Below are positions 13,041 through 20,414 of a stretch of 22,922 nucleotides of DNA, piece after piece (the first letter of the stretch is position 1; the number at the start of each line of letters is the position of its first letter). The position numbers were made by a program, and so were the translations under genes. The DNA comes from Lawsonibacter hominis. GTDB taxonomy: Bacteria; Bacillota; Clostridia; Oscillospirales; Oscillospiraceae. Under the pieces are notes generated by a model. The model ran no database searches, had not been told where the DNA came from, and was given only the letters and a program-made list of their open reading frames with translations. The stretch spans positions 1-22,922 of the forward strand of contig NZ_JACOPP010000034.1 of NCBI RefSeq assembly GCF_014287895.1, read 5' to 3'.

Positions 13041-14309
13041 CTATTCCCCCAAAAGCGCCTGGACCGCCTGATTCAATGCCGCCACATCGGGCGCCTCCAC
13101 CGTCTGGTTGGTCAGGCCGTATTCCGCCTTGAGCGCCAGGATGCGGTAGACGCTCTCCTCCAGCCGCGCCGGGGAGATGCGCCCGCCGTCCACGGCGCCG
13201 AGCAGCGCCTGACGGGCCTGCGTCAGATTGTCCGCGCCGTGGCAGACCAACAGCAGGTCGCACCCCGCCTCCACCGCCAGCACGGCGGCCTCCCCCATGC
13301 CGTAAGTATCGGAGATCGCCCCCATGGTCAGATCATCGGTGCACACCACGCCGGTAAAGCCCAGCTCCTCCCGCAGGACCTCGCTCACCAGCACGTGGGA
13401 CAGGCTGGCGGGATACTCCGGGTCAAACGCGGTCATCCGGATATGCCCCGCCATGACGGCCGGAGCGCCGCACTCCACCGCCCTGCGGAAGGGGACGGCG
13501 TCGCCCCGGGCCCAGTCCTCGCGGGACAGCTCCACCACCGGCAGCGCCTGGTGGGAATCCGTGGCGGTATTGCCGTGACCGGGAAAATGCTTCCACACGC
13601 TGATGATCCCGGCCTCCCGCATCCCGCCGTCCACCCAGGCGGCGGCATCCGCCGCCCGGCCGGGGTCGCCGCTGTAGGCGCGGTCTCCGATGACGGTGTT
13701 CTCCGGGTTGCTCCGCACATCCGCCACCGGAGCAAAATCCAGGTTGAAGCCGAAGGCCGCGCATTCCATGCCCAGGGTCTGTCCCAGCCGTGTCAGCTCA
13801 GACGCGTCGTGCCGCTGTCCAAAGGTATCGGCGCTCGGAAGGTCCATTACCTCCTCCGGCATCCGGGAGACCCGTCCTCCCTCCTCGTCCACACAGAGGA
13901 AAAGGGGCACGGCGTCTGCGTTGAGCTGCTTGAGGCCGTTGGTCAGCTCGGCCAGCTGACCGGCGCTCTCCACGTTGCGGCCGAAGAGGATGACGCCGCC
14001 CACCTGATACTCCTGCACCGCCTGGACCGCGTCCGCGCCGGGCGCGGCGCCCTCAATACCCGCCACCAGCAGCTGCCCTACCATCTGCTCCGGCGTCATC
14101 CCGGCCAGCTGCTCCGCGATCGGGTCCGGGGTGGGCGTGGGCTCCGGCGTGGGGGACGGCTCCGGCGTGGGGGTGGGTTCCGGGGAGGACGCGGGCAGGG
14201 CCGTACCCTGGGGCACGGGGGGATCCTCCGTCCCGGGCCGGAGGGCGCAGGCGGAGGGCAGTGCAAATACAACCAGTAATAGCGCCGCGATCAAATTCCG
14301 TTTCGTCAT
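13041..14309 (-). CDS. Glycoside hydrolase family 3 beta-N-acetylhexosaminidase (NagZ-like), exported
   Basis: The 422-residue enzyme is predicted to remove N-acetylglucosamine from peptidoglycan fragments outside the cell. A signal peptide ends at ALPSAC (Cys21, an imperfect lipobox). A proline/threonine/glutamate linker follows (about residues 42-63) and then a single GH3 domain. Key motifs are K240-HFPGHG with the D251-S-H253 acid/base dyad of NagZ enzymes, and D325 in VVCTDDLTMGAI as nucleophile. The length matches the one-domain NagZ type, without the C-terminal domain of Bacillus YbbD. ATG 14309 overlaps the rnr stop (ATGA), with GGAAG 5 nt upstream. The coupling to an RNase gene is unusual. 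Cell-wall turnover is inferred from the family. Confidence 0.87.
   Translation of the reverse strand: MTKRNLIAALLLVVFALPSACALRPGTEDPPVPQGTALPASSPEPTPTPEPSPTPEPTPTPDPIAEQLAGMTPEQMVGQLLVAGIEGAAPGADAVQAVQEYQVGGVILFGRNVESAGQLAELTNGLKQLNADAVPLFLCVDEEGGRVSRMPEEVMDLPSADTFGQRHDASELTRLGQTLGMECAAFGFNLDFAPVADVRSNPENTVIGDRAYSGDPGRAADAAAWVDGGMREAGIISVWKHFPGHGNTATDSHQALPVVELSREDWARGDAVPFRRAVECGAPAVMAGHIRMTAFDPEYPASLSHVLVSEVLREELGFTGVVCTDDLTMGAISDTYGMGEAAVLAVEAGCDLLLVCHGADNLTQARQALLGAVDGGRISPARLEESVYRILALKAEYGLTNQTVEAPDVAALNQAVQALLGE
14121..14186 (-). repeat. Low-complexity repeat coding for the Pro-Thr-Glu linker
   Basis: A short degenerate tandem repeat encodes PTPEP-type units between the signal peptide and catalytic domain of the hexosaminidase. 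Such linkers span the cell wall and vary in length between strains. Confidence 0.7.
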
Positions 14310-16348
14310 CGTTTCTTCCGTCCTTTCCGGCTTTTGGGCACATGCATGGCCCGCGGATTCCGGTCGCGGCGGCCGGGGCGGGAGGGTTCCCTGCGCTCCG
14401 TCCGCTGCGCCGGCAGAGCCGGCGCAGCCTCCCCGGCCAGGCGGAAATCGATCTGCCCGCTCTCCGGCGCCGCGCCGGTGCACACCACCTCCAGCGGCAT
14501 CCCAAAGGAAAAGACCCGGCTGCCGTCAAAGCTTGTGAGGGACATGCGCTGCTCGTCGTAATGCCATCCGCTTCCGGGCAGCGCCTCGACCCCCACCAGG
14601 CCCTCCACGCCGCTGCCCAGCATGACGAACAGGCCGAAGCGGGTGACGCCGGAGACCGCGGCGGGGAACGTCTCGCCCAGGTGGGCCTGCATGAACTCGG
14701 CCAGGTAGCGCTTTTCGATCTCCCGCTCGGCGTTTTGCGCGGCGATCTCCCGCTGCGAGGACTGCACCGCCGCCCGCGCCGCCGCGGCGGCAAGCTTTTT
14801 CTCCGACGCCCCCCGGAGCGTTCCATCCAGCAGGGCGGTGAGGATGCGGTGGACCATCAGGTCCGGATAGCGGCGGATGGGCGAGGTGAAGTGACAGTAG
14901 TCCCTTGCCGCCAGGCCAAAGTGACCCAGGTCCTCGGTATCGTAACGGGCCTTCATCAGGCTGCGCAGCACCAGGCTGGACACCGCGGCCGCCTCCGGCT
15001 TTCCCTGCGCCTGGGCCAGCAGCTTCTGCAGGGAAAACTGGTCCGCGGCCCCCAGGGTATAGCCCAGAGGAGCGAGCATGCTCTTCAGCTTCTCGGTCTT
15101 GTCCAGGGAGGGTTTTTCATGCACCCGGTAGACGCAGGGCTTGTCCAGGGCTTTCAGGTGGGCGGCCACACACTCGTTGGCCGAGAGCATGAAGGATTCG
15201 ATCAGCTTCTCGCTCACGCCCGGCCGGCGTACCTGCACCTCCACCGGCGCGCCCGTTTCGTCGCAGCGGATGGCGCTCTCGCTGCTGTCCAGGTCCAGAC
15301 TCCCGCGCAGGCGGCGGCGCTTTTCCAGCACAGCGGCCAAGGCGGCCATGTCCCGCAGCGTGGGCAGGATCGCCCCGTACCGCTGCGTCAGGGCCGCCTC
15401 CTCCCCAGCCAGGAGCGCGTTGCAGTCGTCGTACGTCATGCGCTCCACGGTACGGATGACGCTCTTGGCGATGGTATGCCCCACCAGCTCCCCCTCCGCC
15501 GTCAGGGTCATGAGACAGGAGAGCGTCAGCCGGTCTACCCGTGGATTCAGCGAGCAGATGCCGTTGGACAATTCGGGCGGCAGCATGGGGACCACCCGGT
15601 CGGCAAAATAGACCGACGTGCCCCGCTCCCAGGCCTCCAGATCCAGCGGGGAAGCGGCGGGGACGTAATGACTCACATCCGCGATGTGCACCCCCAGCAC
15701 CCAGCGGCCCTGCTCGTCTTGTTCCAGGCTCACCGCGTCGTCCAGGTCCTTGGCGGAGGCGCCGTCGATGGTAAAGATGAGCTTGTCCCGCAGATCCAGC
15801 CGTCCCTCCCGCTCCCCCGGCCCCACCTGTTCCGGCGCCGCCTGAGCCGCGGCGCGCACCGCGTCGGGAAACGCGGGATCGATCTCGTAGTTGTACAGAA
15901 TGGCCTCCACCGCCGCCTCCCGGCTGGCCGCCGGGCCGAAGACCCGCCGCAGGGCGCCCAGCGGCGGGTGCTTGGCGCTTCCGAAGCTGGTCATGGCCAC
16001 GGCAGCCTTGTCCCCCGCCCGGGCCAGGCGGCTTTTGCCCAGCACCTGGATGGGCCCGGGCAGGCGCTCCTGGTCGGGCTGGAGCCAGAGCTCCCGGTTG
16101 TGCTTTTGGAGCACGCCGGTGACCACCCGGTTGGCCCGCTCCAGCACCTCCACCACCCGGCCGGTACGCCGCTCCCCCCGGGCCGCCTCGGTCCGGTCCG
16201 GCAGGACGGCGACCCGGTCCCCATTCCATGCGCCGCCGTCGCAGCGGGGCGGAATAAAATAATCCTCCCCCTCTTCCGGGATCAAAAAGCCAAAGCCCCG
16301 GCCGGTGGCCTGATAGATCCCCTGCACCGTTCCTTCTGTTTGTTTCAT
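14306..16348 (-). CDS. rnr: Ribonuclease R-family 3'-5' exoribonuclease
   Basis: The 680-residue enzyme degrades structured RNA processively in the cytoplasm. In order there are a cold-shock domain at the very start (GTVQGIYQATGRGFGFLIPE), a second OB region, and the RNB catalytic domain with metal ligands D195, D201, D203 and D204 (TIDGASAKDLDDAVSL). The HFTSPIRRYPDL motif, a C-terminal S1 domain (FPAAVSGVTRFGLFVML) and a basic tail (KSRKGRKKR) follow. The N-terminal helix-turn-helix domain found in many RNase R proteins is absent. AAAGGA lies 11 nt before ATG 16348. Placement after secG is a conserved Firmicute order, but smpB does not follow; a NagZ-like gene overlaps the stop codon instead. 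Confidence 0.93.
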   Translation of the reverse strand: MKQTEGTVQGIYQATGRGFGFLIPEEGEDYFIPPRCDGGAWNGDRVAVLPDRTEAARGERRTGRVVEVLERANRVVTGVLQKHNRELWLQPDQERLPGPIQVLGKSRLARAGDKAAVAMTSFGSAKHPPLGALRRVFGPAASREAAVEAILYNYEIDPAFPDAVRAAAQAAPEQVGPGEREGRLDLRDKLIFTIDGASAKDLDDAVSLEQDEQGRWVLGVHIADVSHYVPAASPLDLEAWERGTSVYFADRVVPMLPPELSNGICSLNPRVDRLTLSCLMTLTAEGELVGHTIAKSVIRTVERMTYDDCNALLAGEEAALTQRYGAILPTLRDMAALAAVLEKRRRLRGSLDLDSSESAIRCDETGAPVEVQVRRPGVSEKLIESFMLSANECVAAHLKALDKPCVYRVHEKPSLDKTEKLKSMLAPLGYTLGAADQFSLQKLLAQAQGKPEAAAVSSLVLRSLMKARYDTEDLGHFGLAARDYCHFTSPIRRYPDLMVHRILTALLDGTLRGASEKKLAAAAARAAVQSSQREIAAQNAEREIEKRYLAEFMQAHLGETFPAAVSGVTRFGLFVMLGSGVEGLVGVEALPGSGWHYDEQRMSLTSFDGSRVFSFGMPLEVVCTGAAPESGQIDFRLAGEAAPALPAQRTERREPSRPGRRDRNPRAMHVPKSRKGRKKR

Positions 16349-16394
16349 ATGGTCTCGATTCCTTTCCAATCGTTTCACTCGCTCCCCGGGCTTT

Positions 16395-16424
16395 ATTATA
16401 CCCGCTCCGGCGGCGGGGTTGCAA
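16395..16424 (-). promoter_or_regulatory. rnr promoter
   Basis: On the minus strand TTGCAA (16424-16419), 18-bp spacer, perfect TATAAT (16400-16395). It lies directly downstream of the secG terminator, so rnr is transcribed independently of secG. Confidence 0.75.
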
Positions 16425-16461
16425 AAAAGACGCCCTCCCGCGGCAAAAACGGGAGGGCGTC
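16423..16461 (-). terminator. Intrinsic terminator after secG
   Basis: GACGCCCTCCCG (16429-16440) pairs perfectly with CGGGAGGGCGTC (16450-16461), a 12-bp stem. On the minus strand it is followed by six T residues; on the plus strand by TTTT, so it may work both ways. Confidence 0.92.
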
Positions 16462-16472
16462 TTTTCATTGGC

Positions 16473-16709
16473 TCAGATCAGGCAGATGATGAAGGTGATC
16501 ACCATAAATCCGATGGCAACCCACTTGGTCATCTTGGCCAGCTTGGCGTCCCAACTCTTGGCCTTGTTCTTGGACAGGAAAGTGTCGGCCCCGCCGGCGA
16601 TGGCGCCGGACAGTCCCGCGCTCTTTCCGGACTGGAGCAGCACCACGGCTACCAGGAACAGCGCCGCCAGCACGTCGATAATGCTCAGAACCAGCTTTGC
16701 GATCTCCAC
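16473..16709 (-). CDS. secG: Protein-export membrane protein SecG
   Basis: The 78-residue protein has two membrane helices (about 3-23 and 58-77). They are joined by the conserved loop VVLLQSGKSAGLSGAIAGGADTF, which identifies SecG of the SecYEG translocon. The start is GTG at 16709, with AAAGGA nine bases upstream; an ATG further upstream would add a non-conserved basic stretch. It has its own promoter and terminator and is followed by rnr, a conserved order in Firmicutes. Confidence 0.92.
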   Translation of the reverse strand: MEIAKLVLSIIDVLAALFLVAVVLLQSGKSAGLSGAIAGGADTFLSKNKAKSWDAKLAKMTKWVAIGFMVITFIICLI

Positions 16710-16795
16710 GTTACATCGTCCTTTCCGCCCCTGGAGGGGCGCTTTGCTGCTATTTTGGGGCGCAAGGATACCGCGCCGCTTCAAACGTGGCTTTT

Positions 16796-16824
16796 ATCAT
16801 AGCATAGTTTCCCGCTGATTGCAA
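16796..16824 (-). promoter_or_regulatory. secG promoter
   Basis: On the minus strand TTGCAA (16824-16819), 17-bp spacer, TATGAT (16801-16796). The leader to the GTG start is about 80 nt. Confidence 0.72.
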
Positions 16825-16842
16825 GGCCTTTTTCGACGCTGC

Positions 16843-16862
16843 GCCCGGTAAGAAGTCCGGGC
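16843..16862 (-). terminator. Weak terminator-like hairpin after the permease gene
   Basis: GCCCGG (16843-16848) pairs with CCGGGC (16857-16862) just downstream of the transporter permease stop codon. No T-tract follows immediately, so termination efficiency is doubtful. Confidence 0.3.
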
Positions 16863-16877
16863 CCGGCACGCGCGGCC

Positions 16878-18872
16878 CTACCTTCCCCGGATGATCCGCC
16901 GGCTGCCCCAGCAGGTGGCCAGGAAATAGGCCCCGTAGACGACCAGGATAAAGGCCGCCGTTACCGCGCTGGAGGCCGCCGAGTCCACCCGGCCGACTTG
17001 TGCAATGGCGGCGTTAGCGGACGTCATGCCAACCGCCGCATGGACCACCGCCAGCGCCAGCGGCAGGAAAAAAGCCAGGAACACCTGCACGTAGATGGAC
17101 CGGTCCCGCATCCGTTCCTCCACGCCCAGCCGGGCGAGCACCCGATAGCGGTTCTGGTTGTCGGCCGCCTGGGAAAGCTGCTGAAGCGCCAGCACCGCCG
17201 CCGAGCACAGCAGGAAAACGATGCCCAGATAAATGCCCAGGAAGAGCACCAGGATCTTGGTCCCCATGGTCTGCAGGTAGATCTGTACCCGGCTGTCCCA
17301 GCCGTAGCCGTAACCGTTCCCGCCGCTGTCATAGTCCCGGGGCACCAGGTTCCCCATGGCCTGCGCCAGGCGCTCGTCCGCCTGCTCCGGGTCAATGCCG
17401 GGGGCATAGTTGCCCACCAGGTTGCGGCTGGACAGCGTGCCGGAGGCCGCCAGGGCGTCTGGCAGCACCAGCATGCTGCTGTACACGCTGTCCCCGGTGA
17501 GAACCACCGCCTGCACGTCGCCGCCCGCCAGCAGGGCGCGCCCCTGCGCCACCACCACGGGCCGGTCCGCCCACAGGCTCTTCCAAAAGCTCTCCTCAGC
17601 CATGTAGGTCCCCCACAAAAGGCCGTATTCCCCCTCCGTCAGCGCCAGGGGCGTTCGGCCCTGGAGGGCGAGCAGCCGGTTGCAGTCCGTCAGCGAGATC
17701 GCATCCAGGCTGGTCTGCGTATACTCCCGGTCCCCCACCGAATACGTCAGCGGCTCCAGTTCCACCTGCCGGATGTCAAACCGCACCGATTCCGCCAGTT
17801 CCTGCTCCGGGTCGAAGCCCCCCGCCGCCAGCCACTTCTCCAGCTCCGGCTCCGCCCCGTCTCCGCCGTGACAATAGAAGCGCACCGTTACGTCGTAAGG
17901 GGCGTTCTCCGCGGTAATGGCGGAGACGGTATTGTTCAGCCCGACGGAACAGGCGGTGATCCCGATGGCCAGCAGCAGCATCAGGCAGATCACCGTCATG
18001 GACACATAGGTGGAATTGATGCGGGAGTTGAACTGCCGGAGCAGGAACATGTTCAGTCCCTTATAATAAAGGCGTTTGTTGGCCTGGCAGATCTTCAGCA
18101 AAAAGCCGGACAGCGAGCGGAAAAAGAGCAGCGTGCCCGCAGTGCCCAGGGCCAGCATGAGGAAAAAAAGATTGTCCACCCGCAAAATGCCCCGGACGAG
18201 GAGCATGGCGTAGGCGATGATCAGCAGGATGGCCCCGGTCAGGAACATGACCACCGAGGCCCCAACGCTTTTGAGCTTCAGGTCCTGATTTTCCCGGTCG
18301 GCCCGGAGCAGGTCGATGAGCTTCTGCCGGGAGACCCGGAAGGAGTTGAAGAGCATCACCACCAGAAAGATGACTCCAAAGTAGAGCAGGGTCTTGCCCA
18401 GCGCCCTGGGGGAAAAGACGAAATGAAACTCCGGGATGCTGACGGCGAAGAGCCCGGCGGTAAACACGGAGATGAACTGGGACAGGAACACCCCCAGCAG
18501 CAGGCCTATGCCCAGCGAAAACACGCCGATGAGCAGGGTCTCCAGGAACAGCAGGGCGCTCACCCTTCCCCCGTCCAGGCCCAGCAGCAGGTAGGTGCCC
18601 AGCTCCTTTTTCCGGCGGCGGATCATAAAGCCGTTGGCGTAGAGGATCAGAAAGCCCAGCACCACGGATACGAAGACGGACACCACGTCGATGAGCTGAA
18701 GGATGACGCGGATCATGCCCTTGTTGGCGGAGAGGAGGATCTCCATGACGTACTGGGACTCCATGGAGTTGAATACATAAAAGATGCACACGCCGAACGT
18801 GAGGGTGAGAAAGTACACCGAATAATCCTTCAAACTCCGGCGCACATTCTGGAAGGCCAGCTTAGAGAACAT
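16878..18872 (-). CDS. BceB-type ABC transporter permease (FtsX family)
   Basis: This 664-residue permease has one N-terminal helix (about residues 18-38), then groups of helices at about 55-220 and 265-330. A large extracellular domain of roughly 200 residues follows, between helix 7 and helix 8 (about 325-530), and three C-terminal helices close the protein. This is the ten-helix layout of BceB-type exporters, which protect cells from bacitracin or other cell-wall-targeting peptides. Motifs include MIRRRKKELGTYLLLGL of FtsX domains. ATG 18872 overlaps the end of the ATPase gene by 11 bp; GAGGTGA lies upstream. No two-component system adjoins it. The peptide recognised is unknown. Confidence 0.88.
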   Translation of the reverse strand: MFSKLAFQNVRRSLKDYSVYFLTLTFGVCIFYVFNSMESQYVMEILLSANKGMIRVILQLIDVVSVFVSVVLGFLILYANGFMIRRRKKELGTYLLLGLDGGRVSALLFLETLLIGVFSLGIGLLLGVFLSQFISVFTAGLFAVSIPEFHFVFSPRALGKTLLYFGVIFLVVMLFNSFRVSRQKLIDLLRADRENQDLKLKSVGASVVMFLTGAILLIIAYAMLLVRGILRVDNLFFLMLALGTAGTLLFFRSLSGFLLKICQANKRLYYKGLNMFLLRQFNSRINSTYVSMTVICLMLLLAIGITACSVGLNNTVSAITAENAPYDVTVRFYCHGGDGAEPELEKWLAAGGFDPEQELAESVRFDIRQVELEPLTYSVGDREYTQTSLDAISLTDCNRLLALQGRTPLALTEGEYGLLWGTYMAEESFWKSLWADRPVVVAQGRALLAGGDVQAVVLTGDSVYSSMLVLPDALAASGTLSSRNLVGNYAPGIDPEQADERLAQAMGNLVPRDYDSGGNGYGYGWDSRVQIYLQTMGTKILVLFLGIYLGIVFLLCSAAVLALQQLSQAADNQNRYRVLARLGVEERMRDRSIYVQVFLAFFLPLALAVVHAAVGMTSANAAIAQVGRVDSAASSAVTAAFILVVYGAYFLATCWGSRRIIRGR

Positions 18873-19629
18873 CGCCCGAGTCACCTCCCAGCAGCGTAAC
18901 CACCTCGATGATGCGGGCAAAAAAGTCCTTGCGCCCGCTGGCTCCCCGCACCAGCTCGGTAAAGGGCCGCCCGTCCTTGATAAAGAGGATGCGGCGGCAG
19001 TAGGAAGCGGTAAAGGCGTCGTGGGTCACCATGAGGATGGTGGTCCTCTGCGCCCCGTTGAGCTCTTCAAACCGGTCCAGCAGCAGCCGCGCGGACTTGG
19101 AATCCAGGGCTCCGGTCGGCTCATCGGCCAGCACCAGAGCCGGACGGGTGATGATGGCCCGGGCCGCCGCCACCCGCTGCCGTTCGCCTCCGGAGAGCTG
19201 GTAGGGAAACTTGTTCAGGCAGGGGGTAATATCCAGCAGCCGGGCGGTCTCCTGAACCCGTCCTTCGATCTCCCCGGCAGGGGTTTTGAGGATGGTCAGC
19301 GCCAGAGCGATGTTCTCAAAGGCGGTGAGGGTATCCAGCAGGTTGCAGTCCTGGAAAACAAAGCCCAGCCGCTCCCGGCGGAACCGGGACAGGTCCTTGC
19401 CCTTCAGGCCCGTCACATCCTTTCCCTCGATCCTGATGTGCCCGGCGGTGGGGCGGTCAATGGTGGCGATGCAGTTGAGCAGCGTGGTCTTTCCGCTGCC
19501 CGAAGCCCCCATGATGCCCACAAATTCGCCCTCGTTCACCCGAAAGCTGAAATCGTCGATGGCCCGGGTCACGCTGCCCCGGGCTCCGTAATATTTCTGC
19601 AGGTTTTCCACGTTGAGTATGGGTTCCAT
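18862..19629 (-). CDS. BceA-type ABC transporter ATP-binding protein
   Basis: The 255-residue ATPase powers the adjoining permease. All motifs are present: Walker A GASGSGKT (41-48), Q-loop Gln93, signature LSGGERQR (145-152), Walker B LVLADE (165-170) with D-loop GALD, and switch His203 (VTHD). It belongs to the MacB/LolD/BceA class (NCIATIDRPTAGHI). AAGGAGGG lies 6 nt before the ATG. Its promoter carries a BceR-like box, so expression is probably induced by a BceRS-type two-component system encoded elsewhere. Together with the permease it probably forms a resistance module against peptide antibiotics. Confidence 0.93.
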   Translation of the reverse strand: MEPILNVENLQKYYGARGSVTRAIDDFSFRVNEGEFVGIMGASGSGKTTLLNCIATIDRPTAGHIRIEGKDVTGLKGKDLSRFRRERLGFVFQDCNLLDTLTAFENIALALTILKTPAGEIEGRVQETARLLDITPCLNKFPYQLSGGERQRVAAARAIITRPALVLADEPTGALDSKSARLLLDRFEELNGAQRTTILMVTHDAFTASYCRRILFIKDGRPFTELVRGASGRKDFFARIIEVVTLLGGDSGDVL

Positions 19630-19657
19630 TGGAATCCCTCCTTTTCCTGCTCATCCT

Positions 19658-19686
19658 ATCATACCCGCTTCGGCGCTGCCATAAGA
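19658..19686 (-). promoter_or_regulatory. bceAB-type promoter with weak -35
   Basis: On the minus strand TATGAT (19663-19658) follows 17 bp after TCTTAT (19686-19681). The poor -35 suggests the need for an activator, which fits the box just upstream of it. Confidence 0.55.
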
Positions 19687-19691
19687 TGTCC

Positions 19692-19705
19692 TTACAGTTT
19701 TGTGA
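19692..19705 (-). promoter_or_regulatory. BceR-type response-regulator binding box
   Basis: The minus strand reads TCACA-AAAC-TGTAA, an exact fit to the published BceR-like consensus TNACA-N4-TGTAA. It lies five bases upstream of the -35 position of the transporter promoter, the place where these regulators activate. A further TGAC/GTCA inverted pair lies just upstream. Confidence 0.7.
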
Positions 19706-19738
19706 CGTTTTTGTCATCAAACTTTTTTTGAGACCCCC

Positions 19739-19766
19739 TTGCATTTTTTCTGACAGCCGATATAAT
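19739..19766 (+). promoter_or_regulatory. ridA promoter
   Basis: TTGCAT (19739-19744), 16-bp spacer, perfect TATAAT (19761-19766). It is divergent from the bceAB promoter, with about 55 bp between the two -35 boxes. Confidence 0.75.
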
Positions 19767-19800
19767 GAAGACACACAATTACATCAGGAGGTCTTTTCCC

Positions 19801-20175
19801 ATGAATAAAACCATTTCTGCCGCAAACGCCCCCGCCGCCGTAGGCCCCTACTGTCACGCCAAGCTGGCGGGCAACACGCTGTATACCTCCGGCCAGCTGG
19901 GCCTGGTCCCCGCCACCGGCGCGCTGCCCGAGGGCGTGGAGGCCCAGGCCCGTCAGGCGCTGGATAATCTGGGCGCCGTGCTCCAGGCCGCCGGCATGGA
20001 TTTTGCCGACGTGACCAAGACCACCGTGTTCCTGACCGATATCAACGACTTTGCCGCCGTCAATTCCATCTATGCGGAGTATTTCACCGGCCAGGCCCCC
20101 GCCCGGTCCTGCGTCCAGGTCGCCGCGCTGCCCAAGGGCGCGCTCTTTGAGATCGAGGCGGTCGCCGTCAAGTGA
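19801..20175 (+). CDS. ridA: RidA-family 2-iminobutanoate/2-iminopropanoate deaminase
   Basis: The 124-residue protein of the YjgF/YER057c/UK114 family hydrolyses reactive enamines and imines released by pyridoxal-phosphate enzymes; it works as a trimer in the cytoplasm. Conserved blocks are AVGPYCHA, LYTSGQLGLVP, VTKTTVFLTDINDF, and PARSCVQVAALPKGALFEIEAVA with the substrate-binding arginine R102 (R105 in characterised members) and Glu119. AGGAGG lies 9 nt before the ATG. It has its own promoter and terminator, so it is monocistronic and not tied to the permease that follows. Confidence 0.95.
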   Translation: MNKTISAANAPAAVGPYCHAKLAGNTLYTSGQLGLVPATGALPEGVEAQARQALDNLGAVLQAAGMDFADVTKTTVFLTDINDFAAVNSIYAEYFTGQAPARSCVQVAALPKGALFEIEAVAVK

Positions 20176-20212
20176 TCTGCCGCCGTGCCGGTCCAGCCTC
20201 CCGCATGTGTTA

Positions 20213-20256
20213 TGCACCCCGTGCCGCGGAATCCCGCCGCACGGGGTGCATTTCCG
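20213..20256 (+). terminator. Intrinsic terminator after ridA
   Basis: TGCACCCCGTGC (20213-20224) pairs perfectly with GCACGGGGTGCA (20239-20250), with extra GCGG/CCGC pairing towards the loop. It is followed by TTTCCGTTTTT. Confidence 0.85.
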
Positions 20257-20331
20257 TTTTTCCACAAATAATACCCGTCGATTTTCACAAATTTTGCTGT
20301 CTCTTTTTTCTCTTCCCGCCGCAAGTTCCAC

Positions 20332-20360
20332 TTGCAGCCGGGTCGAAAATGAGGTATAGT
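20332..20360 (+). promoter_or_regulatory. Promoter of the NCS2 permease gene
   Basis: TTGCAG (20332-20337), 17-bp spacer, TATAGT (20355-20360). The leader is about 48 nt, AT-rich, and too short for a purine riboswitch. Confidence 0.7.
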
Positions 20361-20414
20361 TTGTGTAAACCAAAATTTCCTTTAGTTCTAAAAAAATTTT
20401 GTGAGGTAAGTTTG

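Noticed and set aside
14121..14186. CRISPR-like or satellite repeat
   Set aside because: Short, degenerate, in frame, and explained by the proline-rich linker of the hexosaminidase.
12477..16489. Two long plus-strand open frames opposite the lipoprotein, hexosaminidase and rnr genes
   Set aside because: Arg/His/Gln-rich low-complexity products crossing several real genes and terminators of the opposite strand.
16998..18899. 633-codon open frame antisense to the BceB-type permease
   Set aside because: No domain, compositionally biased, and opposite a well-supported membrane protein.
20361..20414. Purine or other riboswitch in front of the NCS2 permease
   Set aside because: The leader is about 50 nt, AT-rich, and has no aptamer core or terminator.
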